DNA from: Bacteroides ndongoniae
GTDB lineage: Bacteria > Bacteroidota > Bacteroidia > Bacteroidales > Bacteroidaceae
Direction of reading: 5' to 3'
DNA length: 64,000 nt
Assembly: GCF_900108345.1 (NCBI RefSeq)
Contig: NZ_FNVV01000014.1
Location: 496,001 to 560,000 of the forward strand
The translations under genes and the position numbers were made by a program. The notes under the pieces were generated by a model. It was not told the origin of the DNA. It did not search any database and worked only from the letters and a program-made list of their open reading frames with translations. Shown here piece by piece: positions 56,293 to 64,000 of the stretch (the stretch's first letter is position 1; each line of letters starts with the position of its first letter).

Positions 56293-57387
56293 TTAATCTA
56301 TCTTTTGAATATATTTCCACACTTTTTGAGCTTGTTTACATTCATCATACTGCTGAGCCAACAAATGAGCTATAGAAGCAAGTTCTTCATTGGATGGTAG
56401 ATTGCACAATATTTCTTTAATTCGACGAGCTAATATATTACAATCATCTGCCGGCTCATAATAATTCAATAATCCCATTGTTGTTTCAAATAAAGCAGTT
56501 TCTTTACTTGTCAAAACAGGAGTCTTTAACATAGCAGCTTCGATAGGTGTATATCCAAACCCCTCAAGCATAGACGGATGAATTAGCAGATCAGCATGTT
56601 GATAATATTGCATCAATAAATCATTGGAAACAGGTTCGGTAATTAGGATGACACGTTTTTCTAATTTATTTAATCGGATGTAAGGTAATATAACCTTTTG
56701 CAAATAATCACCAATAGGACGTCCTATGACAATAAGCTTTTGTGTCAGTTGGTTCTGAATCATATTATAAGCTTTTAATAAGGTAATTAGATTTTTATAA
56801 TCACGAAGAACACTTACATATAATAAATAACTACCTACTATAGGGGAAGAAGACGTAGTACTAGGATAAACTATAACACTATTATATATTGTTTCTATTT
56901 TTTTCAAAAAGTAATGAGAATAATATTGTTTTATATCTTCTTTTACAAAATCAGAAATTGTAATAATACGTCTACTTCGAATAATTGATATTCCAATAAA
57001 TAAATAATTTATCCAATTTTTAAATCCTTTATTAATTTTCAATCCCTGTAAATCGTGAATTGTCTGCACCATTTTTCTTTTAGTAAAAAACATTGAAGGA
57101 GATAGTGCAGGACGAAATACAACATCACAATTTATAGAATTTATTTGCCTCCCCTGCAAATATGCATTTGCAACCTTTCCTATTATTCCAATGCCTTTAT
57201 ACTGTTGGGCTTGCAAACATGTATATGATGGAAAAGATTCAGATATAGTTTTATATATTACAGGATGACATAATATTACTATATTTTTATACCCATTTTT
57301 AACGAAACCTGAAATAAGTCGTTGGGCATAAATAGTTACTCCTGCATAAATATTATTATGGTTAGATAAATCTATTAATAGTTTCAT
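56293..57387 (-). CDS. Glycosyltransferase family 4 (GT-B)
   Basis: A 364-residue GT-B enzyme. The central LLYVSVLRDYKNLITLLKAYNMI and HPSMLEGFGYTPIEAAMLKTPVL (around 270-292) are the conserved GT4 nucleotide-sugar binding region. The N-terminal lobe is of the mannosyltransferase-like type with TIHDLQGL. Donor and acceptor cannot be predicted. The gap 56144-56292 and this gene are strongly AT-rich. Confidence 0.85.
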   Translation of the reverse strand: MKLLIDLSNHNNIYAGVTIYAQRLISGFVKNGYKNIVILCHPVIYKTISESFPSYTCLQAQQYKGIGIIGKVANAYLQGRQINSINCDVVFRPALSPSMFFTKRKMVQTIHDLQGLKINKGFKNWINYLFIGISIIRSRRIITISDFVKEDIKQYYSHYFLKKIETIYNSVIVYPSTTSSSPIVGSYLLYVSVLRDYKNLITLLKAYNMIQNQLTQKLIVIGRPIGDYLQKVILPYIRLNKLEKRVILITEPVSNDLLMQYYQHADLLIHPSMLEGFGYTPIEAAMLKTPVLTSKETALFETTMGLLNYYEPADDCNILARRIKEILCNLPSNEELASIAHLLAQQYDECKQAQKVWKYIQKID

Positions 57388-57409
57388 TTTATATATATTT
57401 TGTTATAAA

Positions 57410-58555
57410 TTACATATATCGATAAAATATTTGAGTTCTTTCCTCAAATGAACGAATACCCCAAAGTAAATTATCATATATGTTCATCACATACGAACTA
57501 TATGAGAGAGTTTTCATTAGGCATAATAACAAAAGAAACGAAAGTAAAAGTTGCTTCTTACTTTTCTTATGTATAAGAGCAAGCGCATTTGGGTATAAAA
57601 CCCAATAAGAAAACACAAACAGAATGGGAATCCGATCTGCAAAGACTTCCACATCTATAAATAGATGAAAAATTATATAATACAAAAAAAAACAGTTATA
57701 GAAAATCCGGTTATATGCTTGTTGCATTACCAATTTTTTTCTCATTACTGTAAATAAAATGAAAGCAAAAGTTCGTTCTATATAACCTATTGAAAGTCCA
57801 TAAGCATCTGAACTATTACCATAATATTCACTTAGTTTAGTAGCCATACTTTCAATACCCATTAAAGGGAGCAAAAGATCTACAGCCTTTCCTGTTATAC
57901 TAATTTTCAGAAACATCATTAAATTAACTGCAATGAAAGCTCCCCATATTATAATATTAGGAATACGCTTTGTTAGTACAAAGTACATAGGTAAATACAA
58001 AAAAGAAGTAAGATGGAATAATGTACCCAATAAATTTAATGCTAAATATGGCAAAATCTTTCGCTCTTTCAAATATGGTAAAGAAAGGAGAAAGCAATCT
58101 ATAGCTTTCACATTACGATACAAATTAAATTCTAATGTCAATCCTTGAATGGCAAAAAATACTATAAAAGATAATACAATTGACAAGCTAAATTTACGGA
58201 ATACCCAAAAGCAAACAGATAAATCCACCAAAGTATTAATAAACACCCAACAGTGATAATTGGGTAGTATAGTTTTTATTAGTGAAGAATACAATACAAA
58301 ACCAAATTCTACTCCATCATCATATAAACTTTCAAACTGCAAATCAAATACAGTAGGAAGCTCTTGAAAGAAGGTATAATAATTGATATAATCAGATGCA
58401 ACAAAACCTCTTAATCCTATAAATATCAATAAAAAAAAGAAAGCTTTACGCCCTGCTGTTAAATCGTGATTTTGCTCTCTCCAATATAAATAGACTAAGA
58501 TGCCCAAGAGTATGCAATAGGGGATAGAATAAATATAACTATATTCTTGTAACAT
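57410..58555 (-). CDS. EpsG/Wzy-like polysaccharide polymerase
   Basis: A 381-residue integral membrane protein with about 10-11 helices and a periplasmic loop near residues 65-100 (DYINYYTFFQELPTVF). The FLLIFIGLRGFVASDYINYYTFFQ segment is typical of the EpsG family, which includes polymerases of repeat units. It is the only polymerase candidate in the locus and probably joins the capsule repeats at the periplasmic face. Confidence 0.72.
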   Translation of the reverse strand: MLQEYSYIYSIPYCILLGILVYLYWREQNHDLTAGRKAFFFLLIFIGLRGFVASDYINYYTFFQELPTVFDLQFESLYDDGVEFGFVLYSSLIKTILPNYHCWVFINTLVDLSVCFWVFRKFSLSIVLSFIVFFAIQGLTLEFNLYRNVKAIDCFLLSLPYLKERKILPYLALNLLGTLFHLTSFLYLPMYFVLTKRIPNIIIWGAFIAVNLMMFLKISITGKAVDLLLPLMGIESMATKLSEYYGNSSDAYGLSIGYIERTFAFILFTVMRKKLVMQQAYNRIFYNCFFLYYIIFHLFIDVEVFADRIPILFVFSYWVLYPNALALIHKKSKKQLLLSFLLLLCLMKTLSYSSYVMNIYDNLLWGIRSFEERTQIFYRYM

Positions 58556-58723
58556 ATACCTTATTTACTATAAGACATTATTATTGTACTTATCTTTTCA
58601 TAATAAACATATTAGAAAATATTAGCTTTTATCACATCTTTTTCATTGACAATTTCAACAAAAACATATTTGATAAAATATTTTTATAATCGAAAATATT
58701 TTCAATAAATAAAATGTTAATCA

Positions 58724-59626
58724 TTAAGATCTATATTTATATAAATTCCATCCATCTTTATAACTTCTTAGTATTAATATTAGCTTTTTCCTATCATATA
58801 AAAACAATTTTCTAAATAAAAAATGCACAATTAAATAACATGTAAATATTATAAAATGTATGCCATGACAAAATTTTCTTGCAAAATAAATATGATTCCT
58901 TTTACTATAATATATTGAAAAGTCACTTTCTGCTCCACCGGTGCAAGAACTAACTTTATGAAGCAATACTGACTCTGGAATATACACTAATTTCTCTATT
59001 CCTAATTTGACCGAACGCCATACAAAGTCTGTATCGTCATAATATACAAAATATCGTTTATCCATAAACCCTACTCTTGCAAAAACAGTAGCATTTATAA
59101 GCATAAAACATGTAGGAGCATATTTTATTGATATTTTCTTATTATATTGTCCTTTATCAAAACAGCCTTCCCCCCTATGAAAAGTAGAAAACTGCAACCA
59201 TTGAAACCCTCCTCCAGCCATCCATATTTTTTGAGGATTATCCCAATAATAAATTTTGGGAACAGCCATTGAAGCGTTCATAGAGAGCATACCATCTAAT
59301 AACACTTCTATTGTTTTTCCCTGAAGAACAACATCATTATTGGATAGCAATATATAATTACATCCATCAGCCAAAGCTGCTTTTATACCTATATTATTTC
59401 CCTCAGCTACTCCAACATTTTCATTTTGAAGTAACCATTTACATTCAAAATCGACCTTTCCTGAATATTCTCTTCCTTTGCTAACAGACAGATCATTAGA
59501 ATTATTATCGACCAAATATAATATGAAATTCTTATATGTCTGCTCATTCAAGGTCCGAAAGAAATCTTCTAAAACAGATTCACTGTTATATAATACTGTA
59601 ACTATACCTATTTTTTCCCTTTCCAT
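58724..59626 (-). CDS. Glycosyltransferase family 2, rhamnosyltransferase-like
   Basis: A 300-residue GT2 enzyme: GIVTVLYNSESVLEDFFRTLNEQTYKNFILYLVDNNSND at the N-terminus, NENVGVAEGNNIGI and the acidic LLSNNDVVL (in place of DxD; about 93-101). This is the form seen in rhamnosyl- and galactofuranosyl-type transferases. A C-terminal hydrophobic helix (HFIIFTCYLIVHFLF) suggests membrane attachment. It lies 4 bp after the SDR gene at 59631. Confidence 0.85.
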   Translation of the reverse strand: MEREKIGIVTVLYNSESVLEDFFRTLNEQTYKNFILYLVDNNSNDLSVSKGREYSGKVDFECKWLLQNENVGVAEGNNIGIKAALADGCNYILLSNNDVVLQGKTIEVLLDGMLSMNASMAVPKIYYWDNPQKIWMAGGGFQWLQFSTFHRGEGCFDKGQYNKKISIKYAPTCFMLINATVFARVGFMDKRYFVYYDDTDFVWRSVKLGIEKLVYIPESVLLHKVSSCTGGAESDFSIYYSKRNHIYFARKFCHGIHFIIFTCYLIVHFLFRKLFLYDRKKLILILRSYKDGWNLYKYRS

Positions 59627-59630
59627 AACT

Positions 59631-60464
59631 TTACTTTCTCAATGATAAGATTTGAGACAAAGCTGTTACATCTCCATAAACGCATGGTGAATCATACGGT
59701 CTATCTGGATAAGCACCATAATTTAATTTTATTTTCAGTCCATGTTCTGCAATGTATTGCTCCACTCGCTCCGCCAAGCTAACTGGCTTACCGCTGCAAC
59801 AGTTTATAATTCCCGTTACCTCTTCCTGGGTAGCTACACATGCTATTTGATGTGCTAATTCTGTTACGTCAATAAAATCATATTTGGCTTTTCCTGTTGT
59901 AAATGGAAATGTTTCTTTTCCTGCAGCATCCGCTTCCAGCAATTTAGTAAAGATTGAATGGTTGTTTTTATCATCCCCTAAAATATAATAAGCACGGCAC
60001 CATTGCAAGATACAGTTGTTGCTTTTACAATACAACAACATAGCCCGCCGTAACGCATCTTTGGCTATTCCATACATTGACAAAGGATTACATGGCGTAT
60101 TCTCATCTATAGCACCTTCATGATATCCGACCTCGTGCATTGTGCCCATCACAACCAAATGCTTTAATCCTCCATCAATCATTGAAGTAAGAAATCTGAA
60201 GTGTCCAGACAAGTCTCCCAGATGTTTCTTTGAATTATGCACAAAGCCATCCCTCCATGCCAGATGTACACAAATATCAGGAGCTCCAACCCGATTAAAT
60301 ATATCATCAGAAGCAGAGAATAGATCCAACTCTACTTTTTTTGCCCGCTCATCGATATTGGATACAACCAGATCGCAAGCTATTACCTGATGGCCCATAT
60401 CCAGCAATTCGGCTACTATGTGTTTGCCAATATACCCGTTTGCACCCGTAACTAATATTTTCAT
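59631..60464 (-). CDS. NAD-dependent sugar epimerase/reductase
   Basis: A 277-residue extended SDR. The Rossmann motif is VTGANGYIGKHI (4-15) and the catalytic motif is YGIAK (about 130-134). The protein is short for an epimerase and could be a 4-ketoreductase. Inference: it may reduce the Gmd product or an analogous 4-keto sugar; this is not shown by the sequence. Confidence 0.75.
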   Translation of the reverse strand: MKILVTGANGYIGKHIVAELLDMGHQVIACDLVVSNIDERAKKVELDLFSASDDIFNRVGAPDICVHLAWRDGFVHNSKKHLGDLSGHFRFLTSMIDGGLKHLVVMGTMHEVGYHEGAIDENTPCNPLSMYGIAKDALRRAMLLYCKSNNCILQWCRAYYILGDDKNNHSIFTKLLEADAAGKETFPFTTGKAKYDFIDVTELAHQIACVATQEEVTGIINCCSGKPVSLAERVEQYIAEHGLKIKLNYGAYPDRPYDSPCVYGDVTALSQILSLRK

Positions 60465-60480
60465 ATCTCGCCCAAAGTTA

Positions 60481-61620
60481 CTATTTATACAATCCTTTTT
60501 GTTTCATTTCAGCAATCGAAGCCTCAAAATTATCTTTCTGAACTTCCTGCCTGTTCACCCATTTTACAAATTCTGCAATACCTTCACTAAAACTCCATTT
60601 AGGTTCAAAACCTAAAATTGATCGGGCCGCTGTTATGTCGGCAAAATTATGACGAATATCTCCTAATCTATAATTACCCGATACCCGAACAGGAACTTGA
60701 ATCCCGTATTTCTCTATCAAAGTATTTGCCACAGTCAACACATCAGTTGGAACACCTGTTCCTACATTGAACACATGCCCATTAGCTTCCTGCTTTTCAA
60801 TACCCAGAATAGTAGCATCAACTACATCGTCAATATAGACAAAATCACGGGTTTCCTTTCCATCTTCAAATATATTTATCTCATTCCCGTTTTTAATCCG
60901 TGTCGAGAAGATAGAAAGAATTCCTGTATATGGGTTAGACAAAGATTGTCCCGGCCCATATACATTCTGATAACGATACGATACCGCTGCGATTCCAATA
61001 GACGGACATACCAAATGTACCAACTGACCTTGCACCTGTTTGGTGATGCCATATACGGATGTAGGATGCACAAGCGAATCTTCTGTCGTCGCCACTAGCT
61101 TTAAAGGCCTTATACATCCGGGATATTTCACCTCAAAATCGCCCTTCATCATATCGGCATCCAAACGTTCGTTAGGATACACGTAACTTTCCATATCTTC
61201 ACTGTAGTAGCGTCCTTCTCCGTATATAGCACGCGATTCGGCAACCACCACTTTCTTTACCGAGTGTTCACTATTGGTTAGGATGTCCAACAATAAAGCC
61301 GTTCCTCCGATGTTTGTATTCACATATTTTTGAATCTCGTACATCGATTGTCCGGTTCCTGTTTCAGCTGCAAGATGTACAACACATTCCACCCCTCTCA
61401 AGGCTTTTATCCAATCCTCTCTCGAAGTAACAGAGCCCTTTATAAAATGTACTTTACCACAAATTGACTGATAAAGCGGAGATGTTTCTTCCGGATGATC
61501 ACCATGAATTTGTTTGGACAAACTGTCCAAAACTGTAACCTCATATCCTTTGGAAACAAGTTTCAAAGCCAGGTTAGACCCTATAAAACCGGCACCGCCA
61601 GTAATCAAAATATGCTTCAT
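60481..61620 (-). CDS. NAD-dependent sugar epimerase/dehydratase
   Basis: A 379-residue extended SDR: TGGAGFIGSNLALKLV (5-20), HLAAETGTGQSMYEIQKYVNTN, and the catalytic YGITK (in VYGITKQVQG, about 194-203). A segment with GDFEVKYPGCIRPLKLVATTEDSLVHP precedes the active site and appears longer than in GalE. It resembles nucleoside-diphosphate-sugar epimerases of WcaG type. An upstream TTG (61632) is possible, but the ATG at 61620 is preferred. Substrate open. Confidence 0.8.
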   Translation of the reverse strand: MKHILITGGAGFIGSNLALKLVSKGYEVTVLDSLSKQIHGDHPEETSPLYQSICGKVHFIKGSVTSREDWIKALRGVECVVHLAAETGTGQSMYEIQKYVNTNIGGTALLLDILTNSEHSVKKVVVAESRAIYGEGRYYSEDMESYVYPNERLDADMMKGDFEVKYPGCIRPLKLVATTEDSLVHPTSVYGITKQVQGQLVHLVCPSIGIAAVSYRYQNVYGPGQSLSNPYTGILSIFSTRIKNGNEINIFEDGKETRDFVYIDDVVDATILGIEKQEANGHVFNVGTGVPTDVLTVANTLIEKYGIQVPVRVSGNYRLGDIRHNFADITAARSILGFEPKWSFSEGIAEFVKWVNRQEVQKDNFEASIAEMKQKGLYK

Positions 61621-61628
61621 GCTACCAT

Positions 61629-62246
61629 TCAATCTATAAATTTTCCTTCCGAATTAGTTTTTCGCCAAGTTTGAGTATCAAAATCATAGCGTTTTATAAT
61701 TTTAGCTGGTATCCCTACAACTACACAATAATCAGGAATATCTCTTGTAACAACGCTATTTGCGCCAATTGTAACATGTTTTCCTATTACGACATTGGGT
61801 AATATTACAGCATTATTATATATTTTACAGTCTTCGCCAATATATACAGTTCCAACCTCTATATTTTGTTTTTCTATTGGAACATTAATATCAGTATATG
61901 GATGATGAATATCCGTAATTGTAACATTAGCTGCAATTGCTGTATTTTTCTCCACAATGACGCTATTAGCGCATGTTAGGTGAATATTTTGCTGAATACT
62001 GACATCATCTCCCAATATAATTCTTGGTGAAAACGTCACTCCATTATATTCTTTAATACCTTGAATTCTAGCATTAAATCCAATATAAACCCGTTCACCA
62101 CATTCCACATATTCTGGAGTAATAGAGTTTGTACAACTAATTACACAAGACAAAGATATAGATCTATAACGATATTTACGCCATGGATAATACAAATAAC
62201 GAATAATAGTCCCCTTTTTATTAATAATTTTTAATAATAAATTCAT
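61629..62246 (-). CDS. Hexapeptide-repeat O-acetyltransferase
   Basis: A 205-residue left-handed beta-helix protein with many [LIV]-G-x4 units (YIGFNARIQGIKEYNGVTF, IILGDDVSIQQNIHL, VVIGKHVTIGANSVVTRDIPDYCVVVGIPAKIIKRYD). The C-terminal VVVGIPAK is typical of the CatB/LacA/WbbJ group. It probably acetylates a capsule sugar. It ends very close to the start of the SDR gene at 61620. Confidence 0.85.
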   Translation of the reverse strand: MNLLLKIINKKGTIIRYLYYPWRKYRYRSISLSCVISCTNSITPEYVECGERVYIGFNARIQGIKEYNGVTFSPRIILGDDVSIQQNIHLTCANSVIVEKNTAIAANVTITDIHHPYTDINVPIEKQNIEVGTVYIGEDCKIYNNAVILPNVVIGKHVTIGANSVVTRDIPDYCVVVGIPAKIIKRYDFDTQTWRKTNSEGKFID

Positions 62247-62312
62247 CCTAATAATGTTATTTCATGTAATTTTCTACAAAACATTTCTATACTGAGCCAC
62301 TTTTTGTTGAGT

Positions 62313-63368
62313 TTACAAAACATTAATTCGTTTCCATAATGCAGGAATCTGTATATTACTGCGATAAGAAAGAAATCTACATATACTATTACATTCTATT
62401 CCTAAAAAGGAAGCATACATTAAAAGGCTTGAATTCACAGAATATAATCGTATATTTTTAGCATTAAAAAATTCTATTTCTAAAACGACATTATCTGGAA
62501 TAATCTCTACTTCAATTCCATTACGATTAAACATTTTTAAAGTTTGCTGTTTAGCATATAACTCTTCAATAGGATGAAATTTAATCATAATTTTTTTTCT
62601 ACCTTGTTCCAACAATCGTTTTGCACATCCCTGCTCTATCGCATTAACGTATTGATCAATTTTTTCATATTTCTCACTCTTATTTGCTGACGAAAATTGT
62701 CCCAACCAAATATCTACATCCTCCAACTTCTCATAATAGCATTTCCATTCAAAACCATTACAAACATCTTTTAAACTTATTCGCCGCAAATTTCTTACAC
62801 CATAAAATGAATCCTCAGAAAAGCCATAAAATTTTGTGCCACAAGAATTAAAAAACGAATTATATAAAAGTGGTAATCTAAAAATTTCTAATTTATAACC
62901 ACGTAATAACAAAGAAATATCCCATATTTGTTGCTTTACCCCCCCCATACCACGATAGCGGTAACGTGGCTGAAATCCAGTATAATAAGTTACATCATGC
63001 CAATCTATTTGTTCTTTATATACAGATAATCCTTCTTCTATAAAATGGAATTCTTTGCACAAGGGATGAGTAATAACAGTAGAATGTATATGTAGCAACG
63101 CTGGTATATAAGCAATAAATTCTTCTTTATCTACCATTTTTGAAATCTTTTTATCAATATATTTCACCACACATATACAATCTATAGGATGAAAAAATAT
63201 TTGTCGGAAAGGACGTGGTAACTGCGGATGTGTAGGAATTGGGTAATTTATCTCATATTTTGATGTACTAATAATTATTACATCATTTATACTAAGATTT
63301 TCTCTTAAAATTACTCCCAATGATGCCAAATATGTAATATTACTGTGGACTAAAAAAAGATGCTTCAT
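62313..63368 (-). CDS. Sialyltransferase-like glycosyltransferase (EEG/HP/SS motifs)
   Basis: A 351-residue protein that lacks GT2 and GT4 motifs. It has an E-E-G (residues 111-113, FHFIEEGLSVY), a K-F-H-P (263-266, MIKFHPIEE) and an S-S (313-314, YSVNSSLLMY), in the order and spacing of the bacterial sialyltransferase families GT52, GT38 and GT80. No CMP-Neu5Ac biosynthesis gene is in the window. The gene is AT-rich. Alternatively, it could transfer another CMP- or nonulosonic acid sugar. Confidence 0.5.
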   Translation of the reverse strand: MKHLFLVHSNITYLASLGVILRENLSINDVIIISTSKYEINYPIPTHPQLPRPFRQIFFHPIDCICVVKYIDKKISKMVDKEEFIAYIPALLHIHSTVITHPLCKEFHFIEEGLSVYKEQIDWHDVTYYTGFQPRYRYRGMGGVKQQIWDISLLLRGYKLEIFRLPLLYNSFFNSCGTKFYGFSEDSFYGVRNLRRISLKDVCNGFEWKCYYEKLEDVDIWLGQFSSANKSEKYEKIDQYVNAIEQGCAKRLLEQGRKKIMIKFHPIEELYAKQQTLKMFNRNGIEVEIIPDNVVLEIEFFNAKNIRLYSVNSSLLMYASFLGIECNSICRFLSYRSNIQIPALWKRINVL

Positions 63369-63402
63369 AATTAATTATTATGTATCACGATGAAGTAAAT
63401 TA

Positions 63403-64000
63403 TTACGATATTTTTTTTTGAATTAGAGTTAGAAATACAACTTTCAAATCAGTTAATTTAAAGCCTAATAATTTGAAACAGCATATTACATACAGTAAAA
63501 CAAACAATAATTTTATAAAAAATGTCACAACGGAAATCTTTGGAAATATATAAAATATAGTATAAACTAACAGTGGAATAACCACTACACACAAAGACTC
63601 CCTGTATATAGATTTCCCTTCGAAATGCATAGCTTTATATAATAAAGTATTCATCACTGTAAAAGATACAGCGGAAGATATTGCTGCAGCATAAATACCA
63701 CCAACAGGAATAAGCGCTAGATTAAATGTAATGGATAAGATTCCTCCAGTTAAAGTAATGAAACCAATAATTTTAGTCCTTTTCTCAGCACTTAAAATGC
63801 CACTATAGATTACATTTTGTCCACTCATTACTACTCCAACAATAAGTAGTGGGACCAATTTATATCCTTCATGAAAATTAGGACCCGTCATAAAATAGAA
63901 TGCTTCTTGAGAAAATAAACAGATACACATCCCTACAACATAGATAGCTATAAAGAAAATCGACTGTAGTTTTTTTATAAATGAAAAATAATCTGTAGCC
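63403..64000 (-). CDS. Polysaccharide flippase (Wzx-like), N-terminus missing
   Basis: The frame is open to the right edge, so only the last 198 residues or so are visible. They contain about six hydrophobic helices (for example YKLVPLLIVGVVMSGQNVIYSGIL, KTKIIGFITLTGGILSITFNLALIPVGGIYAAAIS), a common pattern at the C-terminus of MATE/MviN-type O-antigen flippases. It would move lipid-linked repeat units across the inner membrane. The last part (HFEGKSIYRES, then basic end LIQKKIS) closes the protein. Confidence 0.75.
   Translation of the reverse strand, partial: ATDYFSFIKKLQSIFFIAIYVVGMCICLFSQEAFYFMTGPNFHEGYKLVPLLIVGVVMSGQNVIYSGILSAEKRTKIIGFITLTGGILSITFNLALIPVGGIYAAAISSAVSFTVMNTLLYKAMHFEGKSIYRESLCVVVIPLLVYTIFYIFPKISVVTFFIKLLFVLLYVICCFKLLGFKLTDLKVVFLTLIQKKIS

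Overview
The window is a piece of a Bacteroides-type chromosome (order Bacteroidales). The evidence is the promoters (TAnnTTTG -7 boxes, several with TTTG 18-21 bp upstream), the general lack of strong Shine-Dalgarno sites, and the families present: a BlaI/BlaR1-type pair, a very large lipoprotein-type histidine kinase, DUF4923-like and DUF2582-like small proteins, MORN and WG repeat proteins, and an SLBB/Wzz capsule export operon. No rRNA, tRNA, CRISPR array, insertion sequence or phage gene was seen. Functions are read from motifs and family resemblance; no database search was run.

Layout. 1-8 kb: a TonB-C/WG-repeat protein cut by the left edge, an MFS exporter, methionine aminopeptidase, an exported HExxH protease, RmuC, and a purine salvage pair (Xpt and an NCS2 permease). 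8-17.6 kb, all minus strand: a BlaR1-like peptidase and BlaI-like repressor with a clear operator, a cation/proton antiporter, LepA, an unusual 858-bp gene-free gap with nested palindromes, a small winged-helix protein, a C_GCAxxG_C_C redox protein, an Nramp transporter and a TlpA-like lipoprotein. 17.7-23.4 kb: an ABC export operon of two paralogous MacB-like permeases around an ATPase, preceded by a good sigma-54 promoter and two tandem palindromes, with two almost identical 106-bp hairpin elements on either side of the ATPase gene.

23.5-31.2 kb: aminotransferase, YqgE, acetyltransferase, membrane protein, RecR, EngB, a DUF4923-like exported protein, an AbgT transporter and a LuxR-type response regulator. 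31.3-35.7 kb: a 1458-residue sensor that looks like two histidine kinases fused end to end, the second with decayed ATP-binding boxes. 36-49 kb: Prs, a heparinase II/III-like lyase facing a GH51 arabinofuranosidase, a MORN-repeat protein, an M16 peptidase homologue without zinc ligands, KdsB, a short HPPK, a class A penicillin-binding protein and a YjbH-like protein.

49.4-64 kb is the downstream part of a capsule or exopolysaccharide locus on the minus strand. Reading in transcription order: a flippase (cut by the right edge), a sialyltransferase-like protein, a hexapeptide acetyltransferase, two sugar epimerase/reductase proteins, a GT2, a Wzy-like polymerase, two GT4 enzymes, a GT2, GDP-mannose dehydratase, then Wzz and the SLBB export protein from their own promoter, and YjbH. 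The glycosyltransferase part is visibly more AT-rich than the housekeeping genes, which suggests that the cassette was acquired.

The most promising items for follow-up are the fused double kinase, the sigma-54 control region of the ABC operon, the BlaI operator with a BlaR1 that carries an ExbD-like domain, the nested palindrome in the 13.4-14.2 kb gap, and the EEG/HP/SS-motif glycosyltransferase.
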